A DNA stretch of 64,000 nt, taken from NCBI RefSeq assembly GCF_001571285.1, contig NZ_BCTM01000019.1, positions 47,512 through 111,511 on the forward strand, given 5' to 3'. This document shows positions 49,599 to 58,966 of the stretch, one piece after another. Position numbers and translations under genes: made by a program. The notes beneath the pieces are model-generated. The model saw nothing but the letters and a program-made list of their open reading frames with translations, ran no database searches and was not told the origin of the DNA. Within the stretch, counting starts at the first letter, position 1; each line of letters opens with the position of its first letter. This stretch comes from Kluyvera cryocrescens NBRC 102467 (lineage in GTDB: Bacteria; Pseudomonadota; Gammaproteobacteria; Enterobacterales; Enterobacteriaceae).

Positions 49599-49632
49599 CA
49601 ACTCCCGCCCAGAAGCGGGAGTTGTTCTTTTT
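49599..49632 (+). terminator. dacA terminator
   Basis: AACAACTCCCGC / GCGGGAGTTGTT stem with a short loop followed by CTTTTTT, 56 bases beyond dacA. Confidence 0.88.
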
Positions 49633-49648
49633 TAACTCTGGAGCTGAC

Positions 49649-49912
49649 ATGAAAACCAAACTGAACGAACTGCTTGAATTCCCTACACCATTTACTTACA
49701 AAGTGATGGGTCTGGCGAAACCTGAGCTGGTTGACCTGGTGGTTGAAGTGGTACAGCGCCATGCGCCAGGTGACTACTCTCCACAGATAAAGCCAAGCAG
49801 CAAGGGCAATTACCACTCGGTGTCTATTACCATCAATGCTACCCACATTGAGCAAGTCGAGACGCTGTACGAAGAGCTGGGCAATATCGAAATCGTCCGT
49901 ATGGTGCTGTAA
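49649..49912 (+). CDS. ybeD: DUF493 family protein YbeD
   Basis: An 87-residue alpha/beta protein with a ferredoxin-like ACT-type fold; function unknown. The start at 49649 ([12 protein letters not shown]) follows a clear CTCTGGAGCTGAC; the upstream frame from 49622 overlaps the dacA terminator. It ends in the conserved [15 protein letters not shown]. Its conserved position just before lipB suggests a link to lipoate metabolism but proves nothing. Confidence 0.93.
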   Translation: MKTKLNELLEFPTPFTYKVMGLAKPELVDLVVEVVQRHAPGDYSPQIKPSSKGNYHSVSITINATHIEQVETLYEELGNIEIVRMVL

Positions 49913-49921
49913 TATCATCAT

Positions 49922-49946
49922 CGTTACCCGGCACAGTCGGGTAACG
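49922..49946. repeat. ybeD-lipB intergenic inverted repeat
   Basis: Perfect 9-bp arms CGTTACCCG / CGGGTAACG with a GCACAGT loop. The left part, CGTTACCCGGCAC, is identical to the end of the repeat at 36761-36790, suggesting a dispersed repeat family. Confidence 0.55.
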
Positions 49947-50011
49947 CTTCCTCTCCTCTCGCTGTGATATACTCTGCGTCCATTATTTCCCCTCCCCGCG
50001 GAGACGCTGTT

Positions 50012-50653
50012 TTGGACTTAAATACCCTTCTCATCCGTCAACTTGGTTTGCAACCCTACGAACCCATTTCGCAGGCTATGCACGATTTTACCGATCATCG
50101 TGATGACGACACGCTGGATGAAATCTGGCTGGTTGAACATCAGCCGGTCTTTACCCAGGGACAAGCGGGTAAGGCCGAACACGTGCTGGTTCCCGGTGAT
50201 ATTCCGGTCATTCAAAGCGATCGTGGAGGTCAGGTCACCTACCACGGTCCCGGTCAGCAGGTGATGTACGTGCTGCTCAATCTTAAACGCCGTAAGCTGG
50301 GTGTACGTGAGCTCGTGACGCTGCTGGAGCAAACCGTGGTCAATACGCTGGCAGAAGTCGGTATCGATGCGCATCCCCGTGCCGATGCGCCAGGAGTGTA
50401 CGTAGGGGAAAAGAAAATCTGTTCGCTGGGTCTGCGCATTCGCCGAGGTTGCTCTTTCCATGGGCTGGCGCTCAACATCGCCATGGACTTATCGCCGTTC
50501 CTGCGCATAAACCCTTGTGGTTACGCCGGTATGGAGATGGCCCAGGTATCGCAATGGGTGGCAGAGGCTAAACCAGAGAATATATCCACAATTTTGGTAG
50601 ACCAATTTTTAGCGCTGCTAAACAATCCCCCGCATAAATATATTTACGAATAA
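50012..50653 (+). CDS. lipB: Octanoyltransferase LipB (TTG start)
   Basis: Transfers octanoyl from acyl-carrier protein to lipoyl domains, the substrate of LipA encoded 2 kb downstream. 213 residues from TTG at 50012 (reading [17 protein letters not shown]), behind GCGGAGAC, matching the E. coli length. The [12 protein letters not shown] motif, the catalytic Lys in [16 protein letters not shown] and the acyl-thioester Cys in NPCGYAGME are present. A longer ATG frame from 49964 runs through an intergenic-like sequence. Confidence 0.95.
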   Translation: MDLNTLLIRQLGLQPYEPISQAMHDFTDHRDDDTLDEIWLVEHQPVFTQGQAGKAEHVLVPGDIPVIQSDRGGQVTYHGPGQQVMYVLLNLKRRKLGVRELVTLLEQTVVNTLAEVGIDAHPRADAPGVYVGEKKICSLGLRIRRGCSFHGLALNIAMDLSPFLRINPCGYAGMEMAQVSQWVAEAKPENISTILVDQFLALLNNPPHKYIYE

Positions 50654-50902
50654 TATATTATACATTATGGCCCGTTATTTAGCGGGCCGCATCGCTAATC
50701 CCATCACAGCCAATTATAAAAAAAACAAAAATTTGTGCTTTTTCTGTACACATCTACACTAAATTTGTACTTGGATCTCATTTTCATGAAAAAAAGCCAT
50801 TAATTACATATATCGCATGAATACATTAGTGCAGTTAATGCATTGACTATCCACGAAAAATTGTGCTTTTAACCTTGCGAATTACCTCTCGTCAGAATAA
50901 TA

Positions 50903-51916
50903 ATGATAATGAAATCATCAACTATCATTCATGATATGAATGAATATGGAGTGCGTAGTGTGGATTATAACGATAAGCCCGAAAATAAAATAAACTTGAA
51001 TGTCGATAATGATACGCCACAAATCTTCCGGACCCTGCGTAATATAGATCTTAATTTATTGACCATATTTGAAGCTGTTTATGTGCATAAAGGTATCGTC
51101 AATGCCGCGAAGATTCTGAACCTCACCCCCTCGGCTATCAGCCAATCGATCCAAAAACTCCGGCTTCTGTTTCCCGATCCACTGTTCATCCGTAAAGGTC
51201 AGGGTGTAACGCCAACGGCCTACGCAACGCATCTCCATGAATATATTAGCCAGGGGCTGGAATCGATTCTCGGCGCCTTAGATCTCAACGGCAGCTACGA
51301 CAAACAGCGAGTGATCACCATAGGCACGGCGGCTTCAGTCGGTGCGATAGTCATGCCGGTCATTTATCAGGTGGTTAAGAAAACGTATCCGCAGGTGCTG
51401 TTGCGTAATGTTGCCGTCACCGATGCCAACACCCAGCTAAGCCAGTTCCAGACAGATTTGATTATCGATAACCATGAACACAACAATCCTCGCACTCTGG
51501 GTCGTCATGCACTGTTTAGCGATAAACTGGTACTGGTTTGTCGCGACGATCACCCGGCCCACAGCGCAGAGCCTTCGGTCGATACGCTCATGCAGTACGA
51601 ACACACGCTCCTGACGATGGACGGTGCCGGGCAAAACGATCTGTATAAACGCATTCGCGACATGCTGCCTGACCGTCAGGTTAGCGTCAGCAGTTACAAT
51701 CTATTCACTATTGCGTCACTGATCGCATCAAGCGATCTGATCGGCATTATGCCGCTACGCTTTTACCATATCTTCAAGCAGTGCTGGCCGCTGCAGGCGC
51801 TTGAGTTCGCCCCACTGCAACAAGAACAGATCGATTTTTCATTGCATTACAACAAACTCAGTCTGCGTGACCCGGTAATGCAAAACATTATCAACGTGAT
51901 TCACGAAGCATTCTAA
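50903..51916 (+). CDS. ybeF: LysR-family regulator YbeF
   Basis: A 337-residue regulator: N-terminal winged helix (RNIDLNLLTIFEAVYVHKGIVNAAKILNLTPSAISQSIQKL, about 47-87) and a C-terminal effector-binding domain (about 135-330). Targets and ligand unknown. The first 40 residues are Asn/Asp-rich and unlike E. coli YbeF, so the true start could lie at one of several in-frame ATGs between 50903 and 50942. Flanked by an A/T-rich 250-base region upstream. It sits between lipB and lipA, as in E. coli. Confidence 0.9.
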   Translation: MIMKSSTIIHDMNEYGVRSVDYNDKPENKINLNVDNDTPQIFRTLRNIDLNLLTIFEAVYVHKGIVNAAKILNLTPSAISQSIQKLRLLFPDPLFIRKGQGVTPTAYATHLHEYISQGLESILGALDLNGSYDKQRVITIGTAASVGAIVMPVIYQVVKKTYPQVLLRNVAVTDANTQLSQFQTDLIIDNHEHNNPRTLGRHALFSDKLVLVCRDDHPAHSAEPSVDTLMQYEHTLLTMDGAGQNDLYKRIRDMLPDRQVSVSSYNLFTIASLIASSDLIGIMPLRFYHIFKQCWPLQALEFAPLQQEQIDFSLHYNKLSLRDPVMQNIINVIHEAF

Positions 51917-52117
51917 GACTCCCGTCGTCCGTCTCCCCACCGCCGGCAAAAAAGCATTATTCAACAACTATTTTACAATTTGCCGGCCAGTTAGGCTGCT
52001 TTATGCCCCATTTCAATGGTATACTGCCTGTCATTAATTCAAAAATAGTTGATAAATACAACAATCCCTTGAATTGAAAAGCTTTCCCTCGATACTCGGA
52101 ACTGGAAGACGCATGCT

Positions 52118-53083
52118 ATGAGTAAACCCATTGTGATGGAACGCGGTGTTAAATACCGTGATGCCGATAAAATGGCCCTTATCCCGGTGAAAAACGTCGT
52201 TACAGAGCGCGAAGCGCTGCTGCGAAAACCGGAATGGATGAAAATTAAACTTCCTGCAGACTCTTCCCGTATTCAGGGTATTAAAGCAGCCATGCGTAAA
52301 AACGGTCTGCACTCGGTCTGTGAAGAGGCCTCCTGTCCAAACCTGGCAGAATGCTTTAACCACGGCACCGCGACCTTTATGATCCTCGGCGCAATCTGCA
52401 CGCGTCGTTGCCCATTCTGCGATGTTGCCCACGGTCGCCCGGTTGCTCCGGATGCCAACGAGCCGCAAAAGCTGGCGCAGACGATTGCCGACATGGCACT
52501 GCGCTATGTGGTTATCACCTCGGTGGATCGTGACGATCTGCGCGACGGCGGTGCCCAGCATTTTGCTGATTGCATTAGCGCAATTCGCGAAAAGAGCCCA
52601 AGCATTAAAATTGAAACGCTGGTACCAGACTTCCGTGGTCGTATGGATCGCGCGCTGGAGATCCTGACGGCGACTCCGCCAGATGTGTTCAACCACAACC
52701 TGGAAAACGTGCCGCGCATCTACCGTAACGTCCGCCCGGGCGCTGACTATAACTGGTCACTGAAGCTGCTTGAGCGCTTTAAAGAAGCGCATCCTGACAT
52801 CCCGACAAAATCCGGTTTGATGGTCGGACTGGGTGAAACGAACGCTGAAATCATCGAAGTGATGCGCGATCTGCGCCGTCATGGCGTGACCATGCTGACG
52901 CTGGGGCAGTATCTGCAGCCAAGCCGCCATCACCTGCCGGTACAGCGCTACGTGAGCCCGGACGAATTTGAAGAGATGAAAGAGGAAGCGATGGCAATGG
53001 GCTTTACCCATGCAGCCTGCGGCCCATTCGTTCGCTCGTCTTACCATGCGGATCTCCAGGCCAAAGGCATGGAAGTGAAGTAA
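52118..53083 (+). CDS. lipA: Lipoyl synthase LipA
   Basis: Radical-SAM enzyme inserting sulfurs at C6 and C8 of the octanoyl chain made by LipB. The 321 residues carry the auxiliary cluster cysteines C68, C73, C79 ([12 protein letters not shown]), the radical-SAM triad C94, C98, C101 (CTRRCPFC) and the C-terminal RSSYHA serine ligand. Followed by a strong terminator. Confidence 0.98.
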   Translation: MSKPIVMERGVKYRDADKMALIPVKNVVTEREALLRKPEWMKIKLPADSSRIQGIKAAMRKNGLHSVCEEASCPNLAECFNHGTATFMILGAICTRRCPFCDVAHGRPVAPDANEPQKLAQTIADMALRYVVITSVDRDDLRDGGAQHFADCISAIREKSPSIKIETLVPDFRGRMDRALEILTATPPDVFNHNLENVPRIYRNVRPGADYNWSLKLLERFKEAHPDIPTKSGLMVGLGETNAEIIEVMRDLRRHGVTMLTLGQYLQPSRHHLPVQRYVSPDEFEEMKEEAMAMGFTHAACGPFVRSSYHADLQAKGMEVK

Positions 53084-53097
53084 GATTCGTCAGTAAG

Positions 53098-53133
53098 ACA
53101 AAAAGCCGCTCTCTTTGGATAGCGGCTTTTTTT
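53098..53133 (+). terminator. lipA terminator
   Basis: AAAAAGCCGCT / AGCGGCTTTTTTT stem with a 10-base loop. Confidence 0.9.
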
Positions 53134-53192
53134 ATCACTGCCAGCGACACAAATTGTTGCAATGAAACATCATTTGCAATGAGCTACTCATG

Positions 53193-53229
53193 AAAAAGGG
53201 CCACAACGTCATCACGCTGTAGCCCCTTC
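53193..53229 (-). terminator. tatE terminator
   Basis: On the minus strand AAGGGGCTACA pairs with TGTGGCCCTT (one mismatch) and is followed by TTT. It lies about 65 bases past the tatE stop. Confidence 0.6.
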
Positions 53230-53293
53230 CGCGGGTATGACCCCTGCGCACGAGATGCACGCTTTCTGCACCTCACGTTAAACGCTGCCCTGC

Positions 53294-53494
53294 TTACTCT
53301 TTATGAGAGAGCTTCTCTGCCGGAGTCTCTTCTGCGCTTTTCTGCGCAGTGGTTTCATCATCGTTCATGGCTTTCTTAAAGCCTTTGATGGCTGAACCCA
53401 GATCTCCACCCAAAGTCCGTAATTTTTTGGTACCAAACACCAGAACAATCAGTGCTGCCACTACCAGTAGTTTGGTAATACTAATCTCACCCAT
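53294..53494 (-). CDS. tatE: Twin-arginine translocase subunit TatE
   Basis: TatA-like subunit of the Tat protein exporter. About 66 residues from [21 protein letters not shown] (53494): a short membrane helix, then the [14 protein letters not shown] hinge and an amphipathic helix with a charged tail. The frame continues upstream to 53539 but those residues are not conserved. Convergent with lipA, downstream of ybeM on the same strand. Confidence 0.94.
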   Translation of the reverse strand: MGEISITKLLVVAALIVLVFGTKKLRTLGGDLGSAIKGFKKAMNDDETTAQKSAEETPAEKLSHKE

Positions 53495-53620
53495 AGATAC
53501 CTTCTTCTCAAAAACAGGCTGCAAAATGCGCCACATCACTGTGGTTTATTAACGGTCATCTGGCGCGTGCACACAATAGCAATCTGTAACAAGGTGAATC
53601 AAGCGTTGTTTAAAAAAACG

Positions 53621-54409
53621 TCACGTTAATTGCGGTAGCGCAAAGCGCCGGTTCTCCAGGACGGGAAGCTGCTGACGAACGGTTAAAAGATGTTCGCGGC
53701 TGACCTCGCCCACAATCAATTGCGGCTGCTGAGCCGCCCCGGCAAGCGTGACGCCCAGAGGATCAACAACCCGACTCTGCCCGATATTACGATTCCCGCA
53801 CTCACCGCTTGCCACCAGATAGCAGGTGGTGTCTAACGCGCGCGCGGCGAGCAGCGTTGACCAGTGATGTTCCTTCAGCGGGCCACGCACCCACGCTGCG
53901 GGCAAAACTAGAACCTCTGCCCCCTGCAACGCCAGGGCCAGCGCCATATCAGGAAAACGCAGATCATAGCAGGTCATCAGCCCGACCTGGAAACCGGCGA
54001 CTTCAATCAACGGCGGCAATACATGTCCGGCATCTACGCGCTTTGACTCCTGCGTGGAGAACGCATCGTAGAGATGCAGTTTGTGATAATGGGCAATGAC
54101 CTCACCACCGCGCAGCGCCACCAGCGTATTATTGGCTCTCCCCTCACCCGCTGGAGTATGGATAGTGAGCACGGTGGTCAACGAGTTCTGACGGCTCTGC
54201 GCCTTGAGTTGTTGCATAAAACCGCCATCTAACGATTGTGCGGACTTAACCGAAAGGTCCGGATCGCTATCGTCGCGAGCCAACAACGCCTCCGGCAACA
54301 CTAAAAGCGCCGCCCCCTGCTCGGCCGCATTTTGCATCAACCGCACGCAAGTTTGCGCATTCACCTGCCATTCTGGCGTTACCACAAATTGTCCTGCCGC
54401 AACCCGCAT
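53621..54409 (-). CDS. ybeM: Deaminated glutathione amidase-type nitrilase YbeM
   Basis: Carbon-nitrogen hydrolase family protein that likely repairs deaminated glutathione. The 262-residue form starts at [14 protein letters not shown] (54409), five bases after GGAGG; earlier GTG and ATG codons at 54415 and 54412 are less well placed. Catalytic Glu (LVLPEALLA, near 40), Lys (HYHKLHLYD, near 110) and Cys (MTCYDLRFP, near 147) are all intact. Confidence 0.93.
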   Translation of the reverse strand: MRVAAGQFVVTPEWQVNAQTCVRLMQNAAEQGAALLVLPEALLARDDSDPDLSVKSAQSLDGGFMQQLKAQSRQNSLTTVLTIHTPAGEGRANNTLVALRGGEVIAHYHKLHLYDAFSTQESKRVDAGHVLPPLIEVAGFQVGLMTCYDLRFPDMALALALQGAEVLVLPAAWVRGPLKEHHWSTLLAARALDTTCYLVASGECGNRNIGQSRVVDPLGVTLAGAAQQPQLIVGEVSREHLLTVRQQLPVLENRRFALPQLT

Positions 54410-54583
54410 CATCACCTCCAGAGTTTTGCTAATATATCAACACCATGAATAATGATGTGATTACTGGTCATCATTCAAACCGCTGACGCAACATCGGCAA
54501 TCGTAAATCCAACCAGTATATAGTCATAATAGCCCGTTCGACGTTAAACTCAGGGCATTGCTCAAAAATGGCAGGAACCCGGC

Positions 54584-54961
54584 ATGATGCAACTTTTATT
54601 AGCCGTTTTTATCGGTGGGGGTACCGGGAGCGTGGCCCGCTGGCTGCTCAGCCTGAAACTCAATCCGATGCACCACGCGCTTCCGCTCGGTACGCTAACC
54701 GCAAACCTGATCGGTGCATTTATCATTGGCGCAGGACTTGCCTGGTTCAACCGGCTGCCGCAAATTGATCCGGTCTGGAAGTTGCTCATCACCACGGGCT
54801 TTTGCGGAGGCCTGACAACCTTCTCAACGTTTTCCTCCGAAGTGGTCTTTTTGTTACAGGCGGGGAAAGTAAGCTGGGCATTGCTGAATGTGGCCGTGAA
54901 CCTGCTGGGTTCATTTGCCATGACGGCGCTAGCGTTCTGGTTGTTTAGCACCAGCCGTTAG
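54584..54961 (+). CDS. crcB: Fluoride exporter CrcB/FluC
   Basis: Dimeric fluoride channel of the inner membrane. The 125 residues form four membrane helices with [13 protein letters not shown], the pore Asn in [10 protein letters not shown] and the [17 protein letters not shown] sodium/fluoride site. Two adjacent ATGs begin the frame. No fluoride riboswitch-like sequence was recognised upstream. A shared terminator separates it from cspE. Confidence 0.96.
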   Translation: MMQLLLAVFIGGGTGSVARWLLSLKLNPMHHALPLGTLTANLIGAFIIGAGLAWFNRLPQIDPVWKLLITTGFCGGLTTFSTFSSEVVFLLQAGKVSWALLNVAVNLLGSFAMTALAFWLFSTSR

Positions 54962-54976
54962 CGAAAAAAGAATAAA

Positions 54977-55001
54977 AAAAACCCGCGGTTAAGCGGGTTT
55001 T
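54977..55001. terminator. Bidirectional terminator of crcB and cspE
   Basis: AAAACCCGC / GCGGGTTTT stem with a 6-base loop and T runs on both strands. Confidence 0.88.
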
Positions 55002-55023
55002 GAATTCTGACTGCTATTGTCGC

Positions 55024-55233
55024 TTACAGAGCGGTTACGTTAGCAGCAGAAGGGCCTTTGGCACCGTTAGTGATTTCGAACTCTACACGCTGACCTTCAG
55101 CCAGAGTTTTGAAACCGTTGGTCTGGATTGCAGAGAAATGTACGAATACATCTTTGCTACCATCTTCCGGAGTAATGAAACCGAATCCTTTGGACTCATT
55201 AAACCACTTAACGTTACCTTTAATCTTAGACAT
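55024..55233 (-). CDS. cspE: Cold-shock-like RNA chaperone CspE
   Basis: A 69-residue single cold-shock domain with RNP1 KGFGFI and RNP2 VFVHF motifs; binds single-stranded nucleic acid and acts as antiterminator and stress protein. The start at 55233 ([12 protein letters not shown]) is used, not the in-frame ATG ten codons upstream. It lies 160 bases downstream of pagP on the same strand. Confidence 0.96.
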   Translation of the reverse strand: MSKIKGNVKWFNESKGFGFITPEDGSKDVFVHFSAIQTNGFKTLAEGQRVEFEITNGAKGPSAANVTAL

Positions 55234-55395
55234 CAAAATTACCTTTATATGAAAAAACGACACTAATCTGTGTCAGTTAACAGTACAACAATTGTGGTGC
55301 GTTTTGTCCAGCCCAACTTTGTTAAAAAGTGATAAATGTCGCTAACTTTTATTCGCAGGTTGACTTTATCGTTAAATTAGCTACAAGAGCCGTTT

Positions 55396-55971
55396 TTAGA
55401 ACTGAAAACGCAGCCAGGCGAAGTAGACATTACCGTTATTGTAAGTCCCTGGAATGTAAGTCATCTGGAACGTGGCAGGCCCATAACCAATGGATGCCAT
55501 AGGTAGCAAAACGGGAACGGGAATGTAGTTCCAGTTATCCCGTGCGGTTACCCCAACGGTATACCCCAGACCCCAATGAAAATTGTCGTCCGCCAGCGGT
55601 CGCCAGGTTGCTTCCCATCCATAGCCGCCAATAGGCTCCCATTTGTTATAGGAATCTTTAAAGGCCATTAGATAGATGCCGTGCCAGTTTCCTTTATCAT
55701 CCCAACGTGATACGCCAAATCCAGCGCCCCATGGGCGTTCATTGTATCTGTCGGTTTTATCTTTATCGTAAGCAAAACGCGCATGCCAGGTAATCGCCGG
55801 AATGTAGAGATCGTAATTCTGCGGTTCTTGCCAGGTTTGAACAACATTGCTGCTCAGCGTGTTATAGCCCTCTTTTACCGTTTGAGTAAAAGAGGCATAA
55901 GCCGGTTGAGCGGCCCCCGTCAGCCCTGCAGCAGCAATCAACAACGGCGGAAATCTATTTAGTTTTAACAC
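55396..55971 (-). CDS. pagP: Lipid A palmitoyltransferase PagP
   Basis: Outer-membrane eight-strand barrel that adds palmitate to lipid A, giving resistance to antimicrobial peptides. The 191-residue precursor has a signal peptide cleaved near AYA-SFTQTV, then [22 protein letters not shown] with the catalytic His and Asp, and ends in Phe (FAWLRFQF). Normally PhoP-regulated; I see only an imperfect PhoP-like repeat upstream. Confidence 0.96.
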   Translation of the reverse strand: MLKLNRFPPLLIAAAGLTGAAQPAYASFTQTVKEGYNTLSSNVVQTWQEPQNYDLYIPAITWHARFAYDKDKTDRYNERPWGAGFGVSRWDDKGNWHGIYLMAFKDSYNKWEPIGGYGWEATWRPLADDNFHWGLGYTVGVTARDNWNYIPVPVLLPMASIGYGPATFQMTYIPGTYNNGNVYFAWLRFQF

Positions 55972-56667
55972 GATACTCTTGCCAATTAATCATCTATTAA
56001 GAATAGTCTAACAAGAGTAAACTTAATCGCACCTTAACGGTATCGATGTTCTGCTCTTTCCCCAACCCTCCATTACAAATTAGAATATTCCTAAGCAGAT
56101 CGTCAAGCGGACGTAATGAGGAGACAACAATGCGTCAATTAACCTTGGAATACTGAATCTTATAAACCCACGCTAACTATTAACGGCTTGTAGTATAATA
56201 AAAAATATCCACAGTTAGCTTTCTTAGGAAATTACCAATATTCAAAAATAGCTTTTTATTATTAAATAAAAATTCTAAATATCTATTTTCATCGACCCTA
56301 AAATTATTTCTTCATCATCAAAAAAGCGGTATCCTTCGATGCAGCACCATCGGCGACATCCCCTCGCGCAATGAGGCTTTCACCGCTATCCTCAGCACCT
56401 CCGTTTGTTGCTAACCCCTAGAATTATTTATAAAAATAATAACATTTCATTTACCTTGATTGTTTATTATTCCAGCACTGCGCTATACTCGTCACGATAC
56501 AGATGTTCAGCTTTGTGAGTACATCGTGTAAATTGAAATCTCATTCTCCTTAATTAGTCTGTTTTTTGATTTTCATCAGCTAATTTTGCCGGTTTTTTCG
56601 GCACATTCCACCCCTTACTTTGATGCAGGTCTGCGTCAATTTTACAACTGGGCGATAGGTGTTAATA
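55972..56667. other. Long A/T-rich intergenic region between pagP and dcuC
   Basis: About 700 bases without a recognisable gene. It contains the pagP promoter region, a well-placed Shine-Dalgarno with an 8-codon frame (56130-56156), a very A/T-rich tract (about 56160-56330), a 90-base island of normal base composition (about 56325-56415) that is open for about 36 codons on the minus strand, and the dcuC promoter region with an FNR-like site. Confidence 0.6.
56566..56579 (+). promoter_or_regulatory. FNR-type site upstream of dcuC
   Basis: TTGAT-TTTC-ATCAG matches the FNR consensus TTGAT-N4-ATCAA at nine of ten positions, about 90 bases before the dcuC start. DcuC is an anaerobic carrier activated by FNR in E. 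coli, which supports the call. Confidence 0.7.
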
Positions 56668-58038
56668 ATGTTAACGTTCTTTGAACTCCTGATTGGTGTT
56701 GTGGTTATTGTGGGCGTAGCCCGCTACATCATCAAAGGATATTCCGCGACGGGGGTCCTATTTGTTGGCGGCCTGCTGTTGCTGATTGCCAGCGCATTGA
56801 TGGGACATAAGATTTTACCGAGCAGCGAAACCAGCACCGGTTACTCTGCTACCGATATTATTGAATACATTAAGATCCTGCTGATGAGCCGCGGTGGCGA
56901 CCTCGGTATGATGATTATGATGCTGTGCGGCTTCGCAGCATATATGACGCATATTGGCGCCAACGACATGGTGGTTAAGCTGGCCTCTAAGCCGCTGCGT
57001 TTCATTAACTCACCTTATCTGCTGATGATTGCCGCCTACTTTGTCGCTTGCCTGATGTCGCTGGCCGTCTCTTCCGCCACAGGCCTTGGCGTTCTGCTGA
57101 TGGCAACGCTGTTCCCGGTGATGGTAAACGTCGGTATCAGCCGCGGTGCCGCTGCCGCAATCTGCGCCTCACCGGCAGCCATTATTCTTTCGCCAACCTC
57201 CGGCGACGTGGTGCTGGCCGCGAAAGCGGCGGAAATGCCGTTAATTGATTTTGCATTTAAAACCACGCTGCCTATTTCCATCATCGCGATTATTGCCATG
57301 GCGATCGCCCATTTCTTCTGGCAGCGCTATCTGGACAAGAAAGAGAATATTTCTCATGAAATGCTGGATGTGAATGAGATTACCACTACCGCTCCCAGCT
57401 TCTACGCTATCCTGCCGTTTACACCGATTATCGGCGTACTCATTTTTGACGGCAAATGGGGTCCGGAGCTGCATATTATTGCCATTCTGGTTATCTGTAT
57501 GCTGCTGGCGGCCATTCTCGAGTTCTTCCGTGGCTTTAATACTCAGAACGTGTTTGCCGGTCTGGAAGTGGCTTATCGCGGGATGGCCGATGCCTTTGCG
57601 GGCGTAGTCATGCTGCTGGTTGCGGCGGGCGTATTTGCCCAAGGCCTGAGCACCATCGGCTTTATTAATAGCCTGATTTCCATCGCCACCTCGTTTGGCT
57701 CCGCCAGTATAATTCTGATGCTGGTGCTGGTCGTACTGACCATGCTGGCCGCCATGACCACCGGATCCGGGAATGCGCCGTTCTACGCCTTCGTTGAGAT
57801 GATCCCTAAACTGGCTCACTCTTCCGGCATTAACCCTGCGTATCTTTCTATTCCGATGCTTCAGGCATCCAACCTGGGCCGCACCATCTCCCCGGTATCC
57901 GGCGTGGTGGTTGCCGTGGCTGGGATGGCAAAAATTTCACCCTTTGAAGTGGTGAAACGTACCTCCGTACCGGTCATCGTCGGGCTGATTGTGGTCATTA
58001 TCGCCACCGAAATTCTGGTGCCCGGTGCTGCCGCATAA
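56668..58038 (+). CDS. dcuC: Anaerobic C4-dicarboxylate transporter DcuC
   Basis: Exports succinate during anaerobic growth. I start at ATG 56668 (MLTFFELLIGVVVIVG), as in E. coli; the frame opens at GTG 56659. The 456 residues make about 12 membrane segments, with SSATGLGVLLMAT, SPTSGDVVLAAKAAEMP and TTGSGNAPFYAFVEMIP conserved. The C-terminus is a few residues shorter than in E. coli. A strong terminator follows. The cit/dpi cluster that follows in E. coli is absent. Confidence 0.96.
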   Translation: MLTFFELLIGVVVIVGVARYIIKGYSATGVLFVGGLLLLIASALMGHKILPSSETSTGYSATDIIEYIKILLMSRGGDLGMMIMMLCGFAAYMTHIGANDMVVKLASKPLRFINSPYLLMIAAYFVACLMSLAVSSATGLGVLLMATLFPVMVNVGISRGAAAAICASPAAIILSPTSGDVVLAAKAAEMPLIDFAFKTTLPISIIAIIAMAIAHFFWQRYLDKKENISHEMLDVNEITTTAPSFYAILPFTPIIGVLIFDGKWGPELHIIAILVICMLLAAILEFFRGFNTQNVFAGLEVAYRGMADAFAGVVMLLVAAGVFAQGLSTIGFINSLISIATSFGSASIILMLVLVVLTMLAAMTTGSGNAPFYAFVEMIPKLAHSSGINPAYLSIPMLQASNLGRTISPVSGVVVAVAGMAKISPFEVVKRTSVPVIVGLIVVIIATEILVPGAAA

Positions 58039-58055
58039 TCATTTGCCAGCCAAAT

Positions 58056-58084
58056 AAATAAGGCGCCTAAGGGCGCCTTATTTT
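58056..58084 (+). terminator. dcuC terminator
   Basis: AAATAAGGCGCC / GGCGCCTTATTT with a TAAG loop, ending TTTT. Confidence 0.88.
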
Positions 58085-58132
58085 ATGATTAAGTCACACC
58101 CTTAAATGATGAAAAAACGTGGAGTCAGAAAT

Positions 58133-58933
58133 ATGTTCAGGAAGACTATTGTGTCAGGGTGTGCGCTATTGCTCAGCGCCGGCAGCCTTCACGCTGCCCC
58201 TCTCGTACCAGCACAATATGGCGACTTCGACCGTTATGTTCTGGCGCTCTCCTGGCAAACCGGTTTTTGCCAAAGTCAGCATGATAAAAACCGCAAAGAA
58301 CCACTGGAATGCCAACAGCCCAAAGAGGCGACCAACAAAGCCGACTATTTGACGGTTCACGGTTTATGGCCGGGTTTACCGGGATCGATTGCCTCTCGCG
58401 GCGTCGATAATAACCGCTGGATGCGTTTTGGCTGCGCGACGCGGCCCATTCCCAATATGCCCGAAGCGAAAGCAGGCCGAAAATGCGCCGCTGAAGAGAC
58501 CGGGTTATCGCTGGAAGTGGCCAATAAGCTGAATCAGGTGATGCCCGGTAGCGGCGGAAAATCCTGCCTTGAGCGCTACGAATACGCCAAACATGGCGTT
58601 TGCTTTGGATTTGACCCTGATGCGTATTTTGGCACCATGGTCCGTTTGAATAACGAAGTGAAACAAAGCGCAATTGGCCAGTTTTTGGCGGAAAACTACG
58701 GCAAAACCGTCGATCGCGCCAGCTTTGACAATGCGGTCGCCCGCGCCTTTGGCCAGCAAAACGTTAAAGCGGTAAAGCTAACCTGTAACGGTAATCCGGC
58801 CTATCTGACCGAGATGCAGATCGCCATTAAATCGGCCCGAATTAACGATCCGCTTTCCGCCGATTCCCTGCTCCCGCAGCCGCATCCGGGTAACTGTGGC
58901 AAGCAGTTCGTATTAGATAAAAACGGTTATTGA
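58133..58933 (+). CDS. rna: Ribonuclease I (RNase T2 family)
   Basis: Periplasmic broad-specificity endoribonuclease. The precursor starts at MFRKTIVSGCALLL (58133), behind GTGGAGTCAG, with a signal peptide cleaved near LHAAP. Both T2 catalytic blocks are present: HGLWPG (CAS1) and EYAKHGVCFG (CAS2), with several disulfide cysteines. About 266 residues, as in E. coli. A perfect stem-loop separates it from the convergent hydrolase gene. Confidence 0.95.
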   Translation: MFRKTIVSGCALLLSAGSLHAAPLVPAQYGDFDRYVLALSWQTGFCQSQHDKNRKEPLECQQPKEATNKADYLTVHGLWPGLPGSIASRGVDNNRWMRFGCATRPIPNMPEAKAGRKCAAEETGLSLEVANKLNQVMPGSGGKSCLERYEYAKHGVCFGFDPDAYFGTMVRLNNEVKQSAIGQFLAENYGKTVDRASFDNAVARAFGQQNVKAVKLTCNGNPAYLTEMQIAIKSARINDPLSADSLLPQPHPGNCGKQFVLDKNGY

Positions 58934-58937
58934 TCCA

Positions 58938-58960
58938 TGCCCCCGCATCCTGCGGGGGCA
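58938..58960. terminator. Stem-loop between rna and the hydrolase gene
   Basis: Perfect 10-bp arms TGCCCCCGCA / TGCGGGGGCA with a 3-base loop, located between convergent genes. No T run follows on either strand. Confidence 0.6.
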
Positions 58961-58966
58961 GATTCA

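Noticed and set aside
54420..54583. Fluoride riboswitch upstream of crcB
   Set aside because: None of the conserved crcB-motif blocks could be found by eye; a covariance-model search would be needed to be certain.
56007..56027. PhoP box upstream of pagP
   Set aside because: The minus strand has AGTTTA then GTTAG, but the repeat spacing is 10 rather than 11 bases and the second half is poor.
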